DNA of 40,451 bases from Desulfovibrio sp. (GTDB taxonomy: Bacteria > Desulfobacterota > Desulfovibrionia > Desulfovibrionales > Desulfovibrionaceae), in NCBI GenBank assembly GCA_031287575.1, contig JAITSV010000001.1, positions 1 to 40,451 on the forward strand, written 5' to 3'. The notes below the pieces were generated by a model. It saw only the letters and a program-made list of their open reading frames with translations, was not told where the DNA came from and ran no database searches. Below, piece by piece: positions 8,674 to 17,181 of this stretch. The stretch's first letter is position 1. Each line of letters begins with the position of its first letter. A program made the position numbers and the translations under genes.

Positions 8674-9339
8674 CTACATCGGGTCCATGCTGCCCCAACG
8701 CCTGCCGCACAGCCGGAACAGCACCAGCGCGAACCCCGCCCCCAGCGTATCGGCCAGCATGTCCTTCTGGGCGTCCCACACGTCGCCCTGGCTGCCCAGG
8801 AAGGCCAGCCCGGCGTCGCCCCCCTCGGCGACGGCCACCCACCATTCCAGGATTTCCCACCCGGCAGCCACGGCCATCACCGCGAACAGCCCGAACAGTA
8901 CCGAAACCACCGGCCCGGCAAGGCGGCGGCGCGTGAGCAGTTCCGCCAGTGCATAGGCATAGAAGCCCACGCTGAAATGCCCCACCCTGTCGAAATGGTT
9001 GCGCGAAAAGCCGAAGGTGTCGGTAATGACGCCGAACGGCACCCGCGTGAAGGTGTAATGCCCGCCCACGGTATGCCAGAACAGCCACACCGCCATCAGC
9101 AGGTAGGCGGCATTGCTGAACCGGAACCTGCGCGCGGTGCCCGCCAGCAGCAGAAAGATGACGATCACGGGCGCGCATTCCAGAAACCACACCGTGCGGT
9201 CGTACGGGGCGATGCCCAGCACCACGAACACCGCCACGAACACGGCGGCCAGCACTTCCGGCAGGCGTGACGGCCTGGACGCAGTGCCCGGGTGAGCATT
9301 CGGGGGAGTATTCGGCGAAGGCACGGAAGACGCGGTCAT
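8674..9339 (-). CDS. DUF2238 (YjdF-like) inner-membrane protein
   Basis: The 221-residue polytopic membrane protein starts MTASSVPSPN, with AGGAG upstream of ATG 9339. After a Pro-rich cytoplasmic N-terminus come about five or six membrane spans. The pattern GGHYTFTRVPFG, the segment NHFDRVGHFSVGF and the later sequence GSQGDVWDAQKDMLAD are diagnostic of the YjdF/DUF2238 family, whose function is unknown. It lies upstream of, and in the same direction as, the HD phosphohydrolase, and downstream of flagellin, which has its own terminator, so it is probably transcribed separately. The conserved Asp and His residues near the membrane suggest an enzymatic or metal-binding role, but this is speculation. 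Confidence 0.85.
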   Translation of the reverse strand: MTASSVPSPNTPPNAHPGTASRPSRLPEVLAAVFVAVFVVLGIAPYDRTVWFLECAPVIVIFLLLAGTARRFRFSNAAYLLMAVWLFWHTVGGHYTFTRVPFGVITDTFGFSRNHFDRVGHFSVGFYAYALAELLTRRRLAGPVVSVLFGLFAVMAVAAGWEILEWWVAVAEGGDAGLAFLGSQGDVWDAQKDMLADTLGAGFALVLFRLCGRRWGSMDPM

Positions 9340-9434
9340 GGGGTGCTCCTGCGGTGCGGCTGCGGAATGGGGGTGCACGCCACGATGCCGCATGCCGCCC
9401 ATCGCTGTAAACAACAGGCTGGCGACGAACGCGC

Positions 9435-9466
9435 AAAGAAAAACCGGGCCGCTTGCGCGGCCCGGT
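9435..9466 (-). terminator. Rho-independent terminator of flagellin
   Basis: A perfect 10-bp stem (9443-9452 with 9457-9466, loop TTGC) is followed on the minus strand by TTTTTCTTT. It lies about 45 bases after the flagellin stop. Confidence 0.9.
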
Positions 9467-9511
9467 CGACGAGCGTGTCTGCCAAAACCCCTCCACCTTA
9501 CGGTGTGTGCC

Positions 9512-10402
9512 TTAGCCGCCCAGCAGCTGCATGGCCATACGCGGCAGGGAGTTGGCCTGCGAGAGCATGGCGACGGCAGCCTGGGTGAGGATCTGCTGAC
9601 GGGTGAATTCGGTCATTTCGCTCGAAACGTCCACGTCCGAAATCCGCGATTCGGCGGCCTGCAGGTTTTCCGACTGGATCTGCAGGTTGCTGATGGTGTT
9701 TTCCAGACGGTTCTGGAGCGCACCAAGGTTCGCGCGAATCTTGTCCTTCGAGATGATGGCGTTCTCGATGCCTTCCAGGGCGGCCTGCGCGGCAGACTGC
9801 GTGGAGATCGACTTGCCCTTGCCTTCCGCTGCCTGGCTGCCCACGCCCAGCGCCGACGCCGTGGAGGTGCCGATGCGGATGTAGTAGTAGTCTTCCGAGC
9901 AGTCGTTGGCGGTGCCGAAGTGGACCTTCAGCTGGCCGGTGGACACGAGGCCCGAGCCGTCGTGGGTGGCACCGGACAGGTTGCCGTTGAGCAGGTGAAT
10001 GCCGTTGAAGTCCGTCGAGTTGGCGATTCGGGTGATTTCCGAGGCCATGGCCTGGTATTCCGAATCGATGATGAGACGCTGGTCCGAGGTGTAGGTACCG
10101 GTAGCGGCCTGTTCGGCCAGTTCCTTCATGCGGATCAGCTTTTCATCGATGACGCCAAGGGCGCCGTCGGCGGTCTGGATCAGCGAGATGGCGTCGTTGG
10201 CGTTACGCACGCCCTGGTTCAGGGCGGCGATGTCCGAACGCATCAGTTCGCGAATGGCCAGGCCGGCCGCGTCGTCGGCAGCGGCGCCGACACGAAGGCC
10301 CGAAGACAGCCGACGTACGGACGTGGACAGGCTGCCGTACGACTGGCTGAGGTTACGGGCGGCATTCATTGCCATCAAGTTGTGATTGATAACGAGAGAC
10401 AT
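9512..10402 (-). CDS. Flagellin
   Basis: The 296-residue filament subunit has the D0/D1 N-terminal domain (MSLVINHNLMAMNAARN, then SGLRVGAAADDAAGLAI and NDAISLIQTADGALG) and the matching C-terminal domain (NRLENTISNLQIQSENLQAAESRISDVDVSSEM, ending SLPRMAMQLLGG). The central variable region, about residues 150-205, is short, so the filament surface domain is reduced compared with enteric flagellin. An AGGAG site precedes ATG 10402. Single gene with its own terminator; export would be through the flagellar type III apparatus, and the chaperone and capping genes are not in this window. Confidence 0.96.
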   Translation of the reverse strand: MSLVINHNLMAMNAARNLSQSYGSLSTSVRRLSSGLRVGAAADDAAGLAIRELMRSDIAALNQGVRNANDAISLIQTADGALGVIDEKLIRMKELAEQAATGTYTSDQRLIIDSEYQAMASEITRIANSTDFNGIHLLNGNLSGATHDGSGLVSTGQLKVHFGTANDCSEDYYYIRIGTSTASALGVGSQAAEGKGKSISTQSAAQAALEGIENAIISKDKIRANLGALQNRLENTISNLQIQSENLQAAESRISDVDVSSEMTEFTRQQILTQAAVAMLSQANSLPRMAMQLLGG

Positions 10403-10510
10403 AATATTCCTCCATGAATATTGCGCCGTTCCGGGCGGGGCACCACGCCGACCGCATCCATGCGATCATCCGCCGTTCATGCCCCTCTTTTCGGCCCGCC
10501 CATGTGAAAC

Positions 10511-10538
10511 TATAGGGGGTGGCCTTCACTTTTCTTTA
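10511..10538 (-). promoter_or_regulatory. Tentative flagellin promoter region
   Basis: On the minus strand, TAAAGAAA (10538-10531) resembles the -35 of a FliA (sigma-28) promoter. About 12 bases on lies CCCCTATA (10518-10511), a poor match to the expected GCCGATAA. The region is about 110 bases before flagellin. No sigma-54 GG-N10-GC pair was convincing. Confidence 0.3.
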
Positions 10539-10649
10539 CGTGTGTCCGGATAAACCGGATTCGGGCAGGATTCGGGGCGGATGCAGGACGAACCGGAGCC
10601 GGATTCCCACGCCAGGCGCGAGTTAGCGACTGCATGCCTCCTCCGCCCG

Positions 10650-10702
10650 GCGCATCCGTTTCGTCCGCGCATCCGACCTTGTCCGCGCATCCGATCCGGT
10701 CG
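10650..10702 (+). repeat. Three imperfect 17-18 bp tandem repeats
   Basis: Units starting at 10650, 10667 and 10685 each begin GCGCATCCG. They lie in the 495-base gap between flagellin and panB, upstream of the panB promoter. The rest of the gap holds the two promoters and no recognised gene. Confidence 0.6.
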
Positions 10703-10771
10703 GCCCGGCCAATCCGCCAGCTCCCCGGCCGGTCCCGCCGCCCCGCGCATGACCGGGGCGTGCCCGGCGGT

Positions 10772-10800
10772 TTGCCATGCCCCGGCGGGGAATGTAGACT
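10772..10800 (+). promoter_or_regulatory. Putative panB promoter
   Basis: TTGCCA (10772-10777) and TAGACT (10795-10800) are separated by 17 bases, about 100 bases before panB. Confidence 0.5.
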
Positions 10801-10897
10801 GTTCACCCGGCGCACGGCGCCAAAACACCACCGGACGCAACCCGCGCCGGATATCACCGGGCGCACCCCGCCCGCAGCGCACAGCAAGGAGCCTTTC

Positions 10898-11800
10898 ATG
10901 AGCGTGCATCCGGCACCGGAACGTTCCGCCCCCCAGCAGCAGGCACGCCGCCCCGTCGGCACGCTGGACGTGCGCGCCGCCAAGGGCGCGCGGCGCATCG
11001 CCATGCTCACCGCCTACGACGCCCCCACCGCCGCCCTGGTGGACGGCTGCGACATCGACATCATTCTGGTGGGCGATTCGCTGGGCATGGTCATGCTCGG
11101 ACGGGGCGACACCCTGTCCGTGACCATGGACGAAATGGTGCACCACTGCCGCGCGGTGACCGGCAGCGTCGCCCGTGCGCTGGTGGTGGCGGACATGCCC
11201 TTCCTGTCCTACGAAACGAGCCCGGCGGACGCATTGCGCAACGCCGGGCGGCTGTTCCGCGAAGGGGGCGTGCGCGCCGTGAAGCTGGAGGGCGCCGGAC
11301 CTTACCTGCCGCAGGTGCGCGCCCTGGTGGACGCGGGCATTCCGGTCATGGGGCACATCGGCCTCACCCCGCAGCGGGTGGCGCAACTGGGCGGGTTCAA
11401 GGTGCAGGGCAAGACCGCCGACGCGGCCCGCCGCCTGCTGGACGACGCCCTGGCCCTGGAACAGGCGGGCTGTTTTTCCATCGTGCTGGAATGCGTGCCC
11501 TCGCCCGTGGCCGCGCGCATCACCGCCGCGCTGACCATCCCCACCATCGGCATCGGCGCCGGTCCGGACTGCGACGGGCAGGTGCTGGTGCTGCACGACA
11601 TGCTGGGCCTGCAGGACCGCATGGTGCCCCGCTTCGTCAAGCGCTACGCCAACCTGGCCGGGCAGGTGACCACCGCCGTGACCGCCTACAAGCAAGAGGT
11701 GGAAAGCGGCGTCTTTCCCGGTCCGGAACACGGCTTTGCCATGGCCGACGAGGAATTGCGCCAACTGGGCGGGGATAACGACGGGCAGGAACAGGGGTAG
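10898..11800 (+). CDS. panB: 3-methyl-2-oxobutanoate hydroxymethyltransferase
   Basis: The enzyme transfers a hydroxymethyl group from 5,10-methylenetetrahydrofolate to 2-oxoisovalerate, giving ketopantoate, the first step of pantothenate synthesis. The 300-residue (beta/alpha)8 protein shows the metal-site motif VGDSLGMVMLG, the conserved KLEGAG, the block GHIGLTPQ, and IPTIGIGAGPDCDGQVLVLHD near the C-terminus. The ATG at 10898 has AAGGAG upstream; the longer in-frame opening at 10634 runs through non-coding repeats. Length is slightly above the usual 264-280 because of an N-terminal extension of about 20 residues. panC lies 1.2 kb downstream, separated by a gene of opposite direction. Confidence 0.96.
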   Translation: MSVHPAPERSAPQQQARRPVGTLDVRAAKGARRIAMLTAYDAPTAALVDGCDIDIILVGDSLGMVMLGRGDTLSVTMDEMVHHCRAVTGSVARALVVADMPFLSYETSPADALRNAGRLFREGGVRAVKLEGAGPYLPQVRALVDAGIPVMGHIGLTPQRVAQLGGFKVQGKTADAARRLLDDALALEQAGCFSIVLECVPSPVAARITAALTIPTIGIGAGPDCDGQVLVLHDMLGLQDRMVPRFVKRYANLAGQVTTAVTAYKQEVESGVFPGPEHGFAMADEELRQLGGDNDGQEQG

Positions 11801-11934
11801 GGCCAGAGGAAGAGGCTGGGAAAGGGATGGCCCTGTCCGCCGCGCGGACGAACGCCAGCGGGACGGCAACCCCATGCCACTGCGGGGCTGCGAGACCACG
11901 CGGCCACGCGGCAGCGGGCGATGAGCCTGCGGGG

Positions 11935-12723
11935 CTACGGGGCGTCCTGCGCCGCAACCTCCAGCAGGTACAGGCAGCGGGGCTCAACCAGCAGCAGCCT
12001 GTCATCTGAAAGGTGTTCCGGCGCGGTGACGAAGCCGCCCCGCTCGATGACGTGGATGGCGTTGGATTCACGGCTGGAATCATGCAGGAACAGCGTGTCG
12101 CCCAGCGGAATGCCCGCTGCCGTCCAGTGCGAGATCACCGGGTCGCCCTTGAAGGGCAGGTAGCGGTGAAAGCGCAGCACGGCCGCCCGGCCCGCCCCGC
12201 CGCAAAGCCAGCCCACCAGGGTTTCCCACACCGCGCGGGGCGTGGGCTGGGGGGACGCATCCGGACCGTGGGTCCGCCTGGCTGGCGGTGACGCATCCGG
12301 ACCCACCCTGCCCGTCACGCGCAGGGCCGGGCTGGCCGCAAAAGGGCGTTCCACGCGCAGCGGCACCACGTCGCGGCTGGCGCGTTCCAGCACCGCGCGC
12401 ACCAGCGCATCGTGATCGGTGGCGTTGTACAGCACGGCGCGAAAGGCGTCCGCATCGCGGGCAAGGTCCAGCAACACGTCGTTGAACAGCCGCCGCGCCT
12501 GCCCCATGCCCAGCGGCTGGACGGAGCGCAGGGCGTTGGCCACCGCGTACACGCCACAGAACACGTCCAACTGCCCCTGATGGTACGGCGGGAACGACTG
12601 CCCTGCTCGGGGTGAAGGCGAAGGGGCCAAGGAAGCCGAAGAGGATTGTTCCCGCGCGGCGGCGGAACCGTCCCCCGTCCCGTGCGGCGCTTCGGGCGTA
12701 TGGTGGGAATTGGGCGCGACCAT
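11935..12723 (-). CDS. Putative papain/C39-like cysteine peptidase
   Basis: I recognise only a catalytic pattern in this 262-residue protein. HQGQLDVFCGVYAVANAL (Q49, C56) fits the oxyanion Gln and nucleophile Cys of papain-fold and C39-like peptidases. PVISHWTAAG (H199) and LFLHDSS (D215) fit the catalytic His and acid, in the right order. Residues 141-160 hold a twice-repeated GPDAS element in a loop. ATG 12723 is chosen because GGGAG lies five bases upstream; a GTG at 12756 has no ribosome site. No signal peptide or membrane span is seen, so it is probably cytoplasmic. It lies between panB and panC on the opposite strand. Target and role unknown; a peptidase or a transglutaminase-type enzyme are both possible. 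Confidence 0.6.
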   Translation of the reverse strand: MVAPNSHHTPEAPHGTGDGSAAAREQSSSASLAPSPSPRAGQSFPPYHQGQLDVFCGVYAVANALRSVQPLGMGQARRLFNDVLLDLARDADAFRAVLYNATDHDALVRAVLERASRDVVPLRVERPFAASPALRVTGRVGPDASPPARRTHGPDASPQPTPRAVWETLVGWLCGGAGRAAVLRFHRYLPFKGDPVISHWTAAGIPLGDTLFLHDSSRESNAIHVIERGGFVTAPEHLSDDRLLLVEPRCLYLLEVAAQDAP

Positions 12724-12983
12724 GCGGCTCCCGTGGGCATTGACGTTGCGGGCCACGCTGCCGGGTGCGGGGTGGCCCGCCCCTGCTCTTGCCCGCAGCC
12801 ACCGCCCCCGTCAAGAGATGGCCGGGCGCGGACGGTCCGCCAGACCATCAAACCGGGGATCGCATGCAGACCCGGTACGGGATTTGCTGCTCCGCACGCC
12901 GCGCGGACAAACCTGCCGGGCGCCCGACACGGCTCCCTCTGGCCGTGCCGCTTCGCGCCGCCCATATCGGACGCCGTTTTCGC

Positions 12984-13012
12984 TGGACATCGTGGCGGGC
13001 TGCGTGTATACC
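12984..13012 (+). promoter_or_regulatory. Putative panC promoter
   Basis: TGGACA (12984-12989) and TATACC (13007-13012) are 17 bases apart, about 30 bases before panC. The rest of the 12724-13043 gap holds nothing recognised. Confidence 0.5.
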
Positions 13013-13043
13013 CGCCTACACAACAATATTCGGATAACTTGAT

Positions 13044-13895
13044 ATGCAGATACTCACCGATCTCCGCACGTTGCAACAGACCTGCCTGCGCTGGCGGGCC
13101 GACGGCCAGCACACCGTGCTGGTGCCCACCATGGGCTACTACCACTCCGGGCACGAAAGCCTGATGTCCTACGCCCGCTCGGTGGGCGACAAGGTGGTGG
13201 TCAGCCTGTTCGTGAACCCCACCCAGTTCGGCCCCGGCGAAGACCTGGCCGCCTACCCGCGCGACCTCGAACGCGATGCCGCCCTGGCCGAGGCCAACGG
13301 CGCGGACATCCTGTTCACCCCGCAGCCTGCGGACATGTTTCCGGCGGGCCATGCCACGTGGATAGAGGTGCCCTCGCTGGCGGGCACGCTGTGCGGCGTT
13401 TCGCGCCCCACCCATTTCCGGGGGGTGTGCACCGTGGTCATGAAGCTGTTCCAGCTGGCCATGCCGCGCACCGCCGTGTTCGGCCAGAAGGACTGGCAGC
13501 AGCTGGCCATCATCCGCCGCATGGCGCGCGACCTGAACGTGCCCGTGGACGTGGTGGGCCGTCCCATCGTGCGCGAGCAGGACGGGCTGGCCATGAGTTC
13601 GCGCAACATCTACCTTTCGACCGAAGAACGCGCCCAGGCCCCCAACATCCACCACGGCCTGGCCCTTGGCCGGGCGCTGGTGCAGGGGGGCGAGCGCGAC
13701 GCCGCCGCCGTGGCAGAGGCCATGCGCCGCTACTGGCGCGAAAGCCTGCCCCTGGCGCGGGAAGACTACATTTCCATCGTGCATCCGGAAACGCTGGAGC
13801 CGCTGGCGCGCATCACCGACGCAGCCCTGTGCGCGGTGGCCTTCCGCCTGGGCAAGGCCCGGCTTATCGACAACATGCTGCTGGCGGGCGACTAG
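13044..13895 (+). CDS. panC: Pantothenate synthetase
   Basis: The enzyme joins pantoate and beta-alanine in an ATP-dependent reaction by way of a pantoyl adenylate. The 283-residue length is standard. The nucleotide-binding HIGH-like motif appears as TMGYYHSGHESL, where most homologues have MGALHxGHxSL, so the first part is altered (Tyr-Tyr for Ala-Leu) while both His residues remain. Further motifs are SLFVNPTQFGPGEDLAAYPR, FGQKDWQQLAIIRRM, and the KMSKS-like VREQDGLAMSSRNIYL. No clear Shine-Dalgarno site precedes ATG 13044 (GGATAACTTGAT). panD was not found in the window, so beta-alanine must come from elsewhere. Confidence 0.96.
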   Translation: MQILTDLRTLQQTCLRWRADGQHTVLVPTMGYYHSGHESLMSYARSVGDKVVVSLFVNPTQFGPGEDLAAYPRDLERDAALAEANGADILFTPQPADMFPAGHATWIEVPSLAGTLCGVSRPTHFRGVCTVVMKLFQLAMPRTAVFGQKDWQQLAIIRRMARDLNVPVDVVGRPIVREQDGLAMSSRNIYLSTEERAQAPNIHHGLALGRALVQGGERDAAAVAEAMRRYWRESLPLAREDYISIVHPETLEPLARITDAALCAVAFRLGKARLIDNMLLAGD

Positions 13896-14032
13896 CCCCA
13901 AGGTCACAGAACCGTCAGCACAGGCAACCATAACTCACGCAAAGAAACGCGCCCGAAGCCCGCAGCGCCCGCACCGCAACACCGGGGCGCAGGCCACAGC
14001 CGGGGCCACGCGCGCATCATCAGGAGGACCGC

Positions 14033-15202
14033 ATGATTCCCGGAAAAGGCCGCTACTTCTTCACGTCCGAATCCGTTACCGAAGGCCACCCCGACAAGGT
14101 TGCCGACCAGATTTCCGATGCCGTGCTCGACGTGCTGCTGGCGCAGGACCCCATGTCCCGCGTGGCCTGCGAAACGCTGGTGACCACCGGCATGGCCTTC
14201 ATCGCGGGCGAAATCCGCACCAAGGGCTTTGCCGACCTGCCCGAGGTGGTGCGGTCCACCATCCGCAACATCGGCTACAACAGCTCGGAAATGGGCTTCG
14301 ACTGGAAGACCTGCGCGGTCATCTCCTCCATCGACAAGCAGTCGGGCGACATCGCCCAGGGCGTGGACCGGGGCAACCCCGAAGACCAGGGCGCGGGCGA
14401 CCAGGGCATGATGTTCGGCTTTGCCTGCGATGAAACCCCCACCCTGATGCCCGCCCCCATCTACTGGGCGCACCAGCTTTCGCAGCGCCTGACCCAGGTA
14501 CGCAAGGACGGCATCCTCGACTTCCTGCGCCCCGACGGCAAGACCCAGGTTTCGTTCGAATACGTGGACGGCATGCCCGTGCACGTCAACAACGTGGTGG
14601 TCTCGTCGCAGCATGCCGAAAACGTGTCCAACGCCACCATCCGCGAAGGCATCATCGAGGAAGTGATCAAGAAGACGCTGCCCGAAGGCCTGATGGCCGA
14701 CGACTGCGAAATCTTCATCAACACCACCGGGCGCTTCGTCGTTGGCGGCCCCATGGGCGACTGCGGCCTGACCGGTCGCAAGATCATCCAGGACACCTAC
14801 GGCGGCGCCGGCCACCACGGCGGCGGCGCGTTCTCGGGCAAGGACGCCTCCAAGGTGGACCGTTCCGGCGCGTACATGGGCCGCTACATCGCCAAGAACG
14901 TGGTCAAGGCGGGCCTGGCGCCCAAGTGCGAAGTGCAGATCGCCTACTGCATCGGCGTGGCCGAGCCGGTTTCGGTGCTGGTTTCCTCGCTGGGCAGCAG
15001 CGAACTGTCGGACGAAGTGCTGACCCGCGCCGTGCGCGAAGTGTTCGACCTGCGCCCGTACCACATCATCAAGCGCCTTGACCTGAACCGCCCCATCTAC
15101 GGCAAGACCACCTGCTACGGCCACTTCGGCCGCGAACTGCCCGAGTTCACCTGGGAGCAGTGCGACGCCGTGGCCGACCTGCGCACCGCCGCCAAGGTGT
15201 AG
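14033..15202 (+). CDS. metK: S-adenosylmethionine synthetase
   Basis: This enzyme forms S-adenosylmethionine from methionine and ATP and works as a tetramer in the cytoplasm. The 389-residue protein contains the ATP-site motifs [26 protein letters not shown] and the glycine-rich [16 protein letters not shown] near residue 265. CAGGAGG precedes ATG 14033. The 137-base gap after panC shows no SAM riboswitch, so control must be by other means. A strong terminator follows, so metK ends its transcript. Sequence is complete and canonical. Confidence 0.98.
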   Translation: MIPGKGRYFFTSESVTEGHPDKVADQISDAVLDVLLAQDPMSRVACETLVTTGMAFIAGEIRTKGFADLPEVVRSTIRNIGYNSSEMGFDWKTCAVISSIDKQSGDIAQGVDRGNPEDQGAGDQGMMFGFACDETPTLMPAPIYWAHQLSQRLTQVRKDGILDFLRPDGKTQVSFEYVDGMPVHVNNVVVSSQHAENVSNATIREGIIEEVIKKTLPEGLMADDCEIFINTTGRFVVGGPMGDCGLTGRKIIQDTYGGAGHHGGGAFSGKDASKVDRSGAYMGRYIAKNVVKAGLAPKCEVQIAYCIGVAEPVSVLVSSLGSSELSDEVLTRAVREVFDLRPYHIIKRLDLNRPIYGKTTCYGHFGRELPEFTWEQCDAVADLRTAAKV

Positions 15203-15234
15203 CGCGCGGCGCCAGCCAGCCAGCCAGAAAAGAC

Positions 15235-15264
15235 AGGGCGGGGAGCATGCTCCCCGCCCTTTTT
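15235..15264 (+). terminator. Rho-independent terminator of metK
   Basis: A perfect 26-base palindrome (15235-15260) is followed by TTTT. It lies 33 bases after the metK stop. Confidence 0.92.
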
Positions 15265-15323
15265 GCGTGCAATGGTATTCGCCCTTGCGCCAGTGCCCCT
15301 GCGCGAGAAGTGGGGGTTATCCC

Positions 15324-15377
15324 GCCACCATCCCGCGCTACCCGGCCACTATCCCGCCACTATCCAGCCACTATCCG
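15324..15377 (+). repeat. 11-bp tandem repeats at the end of the PilZ gene
   Basis: Units GCCACTATCC plus one base occur three times (15345, 15356, 15367), with two degenerate copies before them from 15324. They run over the last codons and stop of the PilZ gene. Confidence 0.7.
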
Positions 15378-15703
15378 GCCAGATCGGCCAGGTCCGCCTG
15401 CAAGCCCGACACCGAGGCGTCCAGATCCACGTCAAAGCTGGCCCCGAACTCGCTTCCATTGACCCAGGCCACCGTGTAGGCCACGTCCCGCAGGTAGGCC
15501 AGCTGGAAATTCTCGCCCCGCACCAGGGTTCCCCGCACGCCCTGCGCGGGCATGGCATTGCCGTCGGCCAGCAGCATGCGCGAGCCGCCGGGGCTGATGT
15601 CGATGATCTGGGCAATGCGGTCCGTGCCGTCCATGTGCACCCGGCAGGACTGGTTGAGCCCGTAGGCTTTCAGAAAAATGCGTGCGTGCCGCCTGCGTTC
15701 CAT
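15371..15703 (-). CDS. PilZ-domain protein
   Basis: This 110-residue protein is essentially one PilZ domain, which binds cyclic di-GMP and passes the signal to motility or secretion targets. The two ligand motifs are present: RRRHARI at residues 3-9 (RxxxR) and IIDISPGGSRM at about 33-43 (DxSxxG). The length leaves no output domain, so it must act through a partner. It lies 277 bases downstream of cheV in the same direction, a plausible motility context. No terminator was seen between them. The start ATG at 15703 lacks a strong Shine-Dalgarno site. Confidence 0.85.
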   Translation of the reverse strand: MERRRHARIFLKAYGLNQSCRVHMDGTDRIAQIIDISPGGSRMLLADGNAMPAQGVRGTLVRGENFQLAYLRDVAYTVAWVNGSEFGASFDVDLDASVSGLQADLADLAG

Positions 15704-15980
15704 GCTGTTTCCCCCGTTTCGCCCTGCCGTGGCGGCAATGCCCGGCCTGCGCTACCTGCCTCTTCCGGCCAACCGGGCCGCCGGATACCGGGCGCCGCGC
15801 GTGCTTCGGGCGGTTCGCCTGAATGCGCGCCAGCCCATCCGGCGCGTCGCTCCCTGAAACGGCGGCAACGCTACCATGCCCGCGAAAGAATGGGAACGTC
15901 GTTAGACGGTGCGCACGACATGCCTGACAGGGTACACGGGGCCAGCTATCCCCCCCCCTGGCCCGCACACATTGGCAGGC

Positions 15981-16952
15981 CTACGCGGCGCTGGCCCCCT
16001 GGCGAAACCGCTCGATCAGGCCGCGCACCCGTTCGGTAAGCCCGGGCAGGTCGGGCTTGGATATCTGGTCGTCGGCCCCCACGGCGGTGCCCTTGTGGCG
16101 CAGGGCGTCGGTGATCAGCGAAGAGAACAGCACCACGGGCAGCTTTTGCAGCACCTGGTCTTCCTTGATGCGCCGGGTCAGGTTGTGGCCGTCCATCTCG
16201 GGCATCTCGATGTCCGACACCACCAGGTCCACGTAGTCGTAGATGTGCTTGCGCTCTTCTTCGGCGCGCTTGCGCCAGGCGCTCAGCACGTCCCATGCCT
16301 CGCGTCCGCTGCTGGTGCGGGTGACGCGAAAGCCCGCCTTTTCCAGGGTGCTGCCGATCATGTTGCGGATGGCCGAGGAATCGTCGGCGATGAGCACGTG
16401 CCACTGTTCGGACAGTGACACCACCGGTTCCACCGCCGCCAGCGTCGCGCCGATATCCGCCCGGGGGTTCATGGAGGCCACGATCTTTTCCATGTCCAGC
16501 AGGAACACGATGCGGTCCTCGAAGCGCACCACCCCGATGACCGACTGGCCGCTGTAGGTCTGCATGTGCGTGTCGGGGGCCTCCACCTGGCTCCAGCTCA
16601 GGCGGTGGATGCGCGTGACCCCGGATACCAGGAACGCGGTGACCATGCCACTGAACTCGGACACGATGACCTTCAGCGTGTCGCTGGCCACCACCTGCTT
16701 GCCCAGCCACCCGCCCAGGTCCACCAGGGGCAGCACCCGACCGCGCAGGTTGAAGGTGCCCAGCGCCGCCGGATGGTGCTTGCTGGGCACGCCGGTGACC
16801 GTGGGGCGCCGGATGATCTCCAGCACCTTGGCCACGTTCATGCCGTAATAGCCGCGGTACACCCCGCCCCCCGGCAGGGTTTCCTCGATGTAGAATTCGA
16901 TGATTTCGAGCTCGTTGGTGCCCGATTCGAGCAGGATGTTGGTCTGGCTCAT
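15981..16952 (-). CDS. cheV: Chemotaxis coupling protein CheV (CheW-receiver fusion)
   Basis: The 323-residue protein joins a CheW-like scaffold (residues about 10-175) to a response-regulator receiver domain (about 185-310). It couples chemoreceptors to CheA, and phosphorylation of the receiver is thought to aid adaptation. Receiver residues are visible: acidic pair in VLIADDSSAIRNM, the phosphoacceptor Asp in LVVSDIEMPEMDG, the Ser/Thr in VLFSSL and Lys in DDQISKPDLPGL. The CheW part includes FNLRGRVLPLVDLGGWLG. ATG 16952 is chosen because the domain starts there and GGGGGC precedes it; the upstream in-frame ATG has no support. Confidence 0.95.
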   Translation of the reverse strand: MSQTNILLESGTNELEIIEFYIEETLPGGGVYRGYYGMNVAKVLEIIRRPTVTGVPSKHHPAALGTFNLRGRVLPLVDLGGWLGKQVVASDTLKVIVSEFSGMVTAFLVSGVTRIHRLSWSQVEAPDTHMQTYSGQSVIGVVRFEDRIVFLLDMEKIVASMNPRADIGATLAAVEPVVSLSEQWHVLIADDSSAIRNMIGSTLEKAGFRVTRTSSGREAWDVLSAWRKRAEEERKHIYDYVDLVVSDIEMPEMDGHNLTRRIKEDQVLQKLPVVLFSSLITDALRHKGTAVGADDQISKPDLPGLTERVRGLIERFRQGASAA

Positions 16953-17181
16953 GTGCCCCCCTGAAAGGTCGTGACGTGCGCCCCAGTATGCCATACGGGG
17001 CGCCGTGGGCAATTGTTTTTCCGCGTTGGGCGCAACAATATAGCCCGCGCCGCCGCATGCGCGGCGGAAAAGGCCGGGAGGCCGGATGGGGGAGGCCCGA
17101 TGCGGGAGTATGCGGCCGGATCAGGAGGGCGCGAAACGAGGCAGGTTGCGGAAAGCGGGGCCGGATTCGGCGGGCGGCGGC

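Noticed and set aside
10403..10560. Sigma-54 promoter for flagellin
   Set aside because: No GG-N10-GC pair with the expected flanks on the minus strand.
13896..14032. SAM riboswitch before metK
   Set aside because: Only 137 bases, no conserved SAM-I/II/III motif and no terminator-antiterminator pair.
15324..15377. CRISPR array
   Set aside because: Units are 11 bp and directly adjacent, with no spacers; cas genes are absent. The same applies to the repeats at 2953-3008 and 10650-10702.
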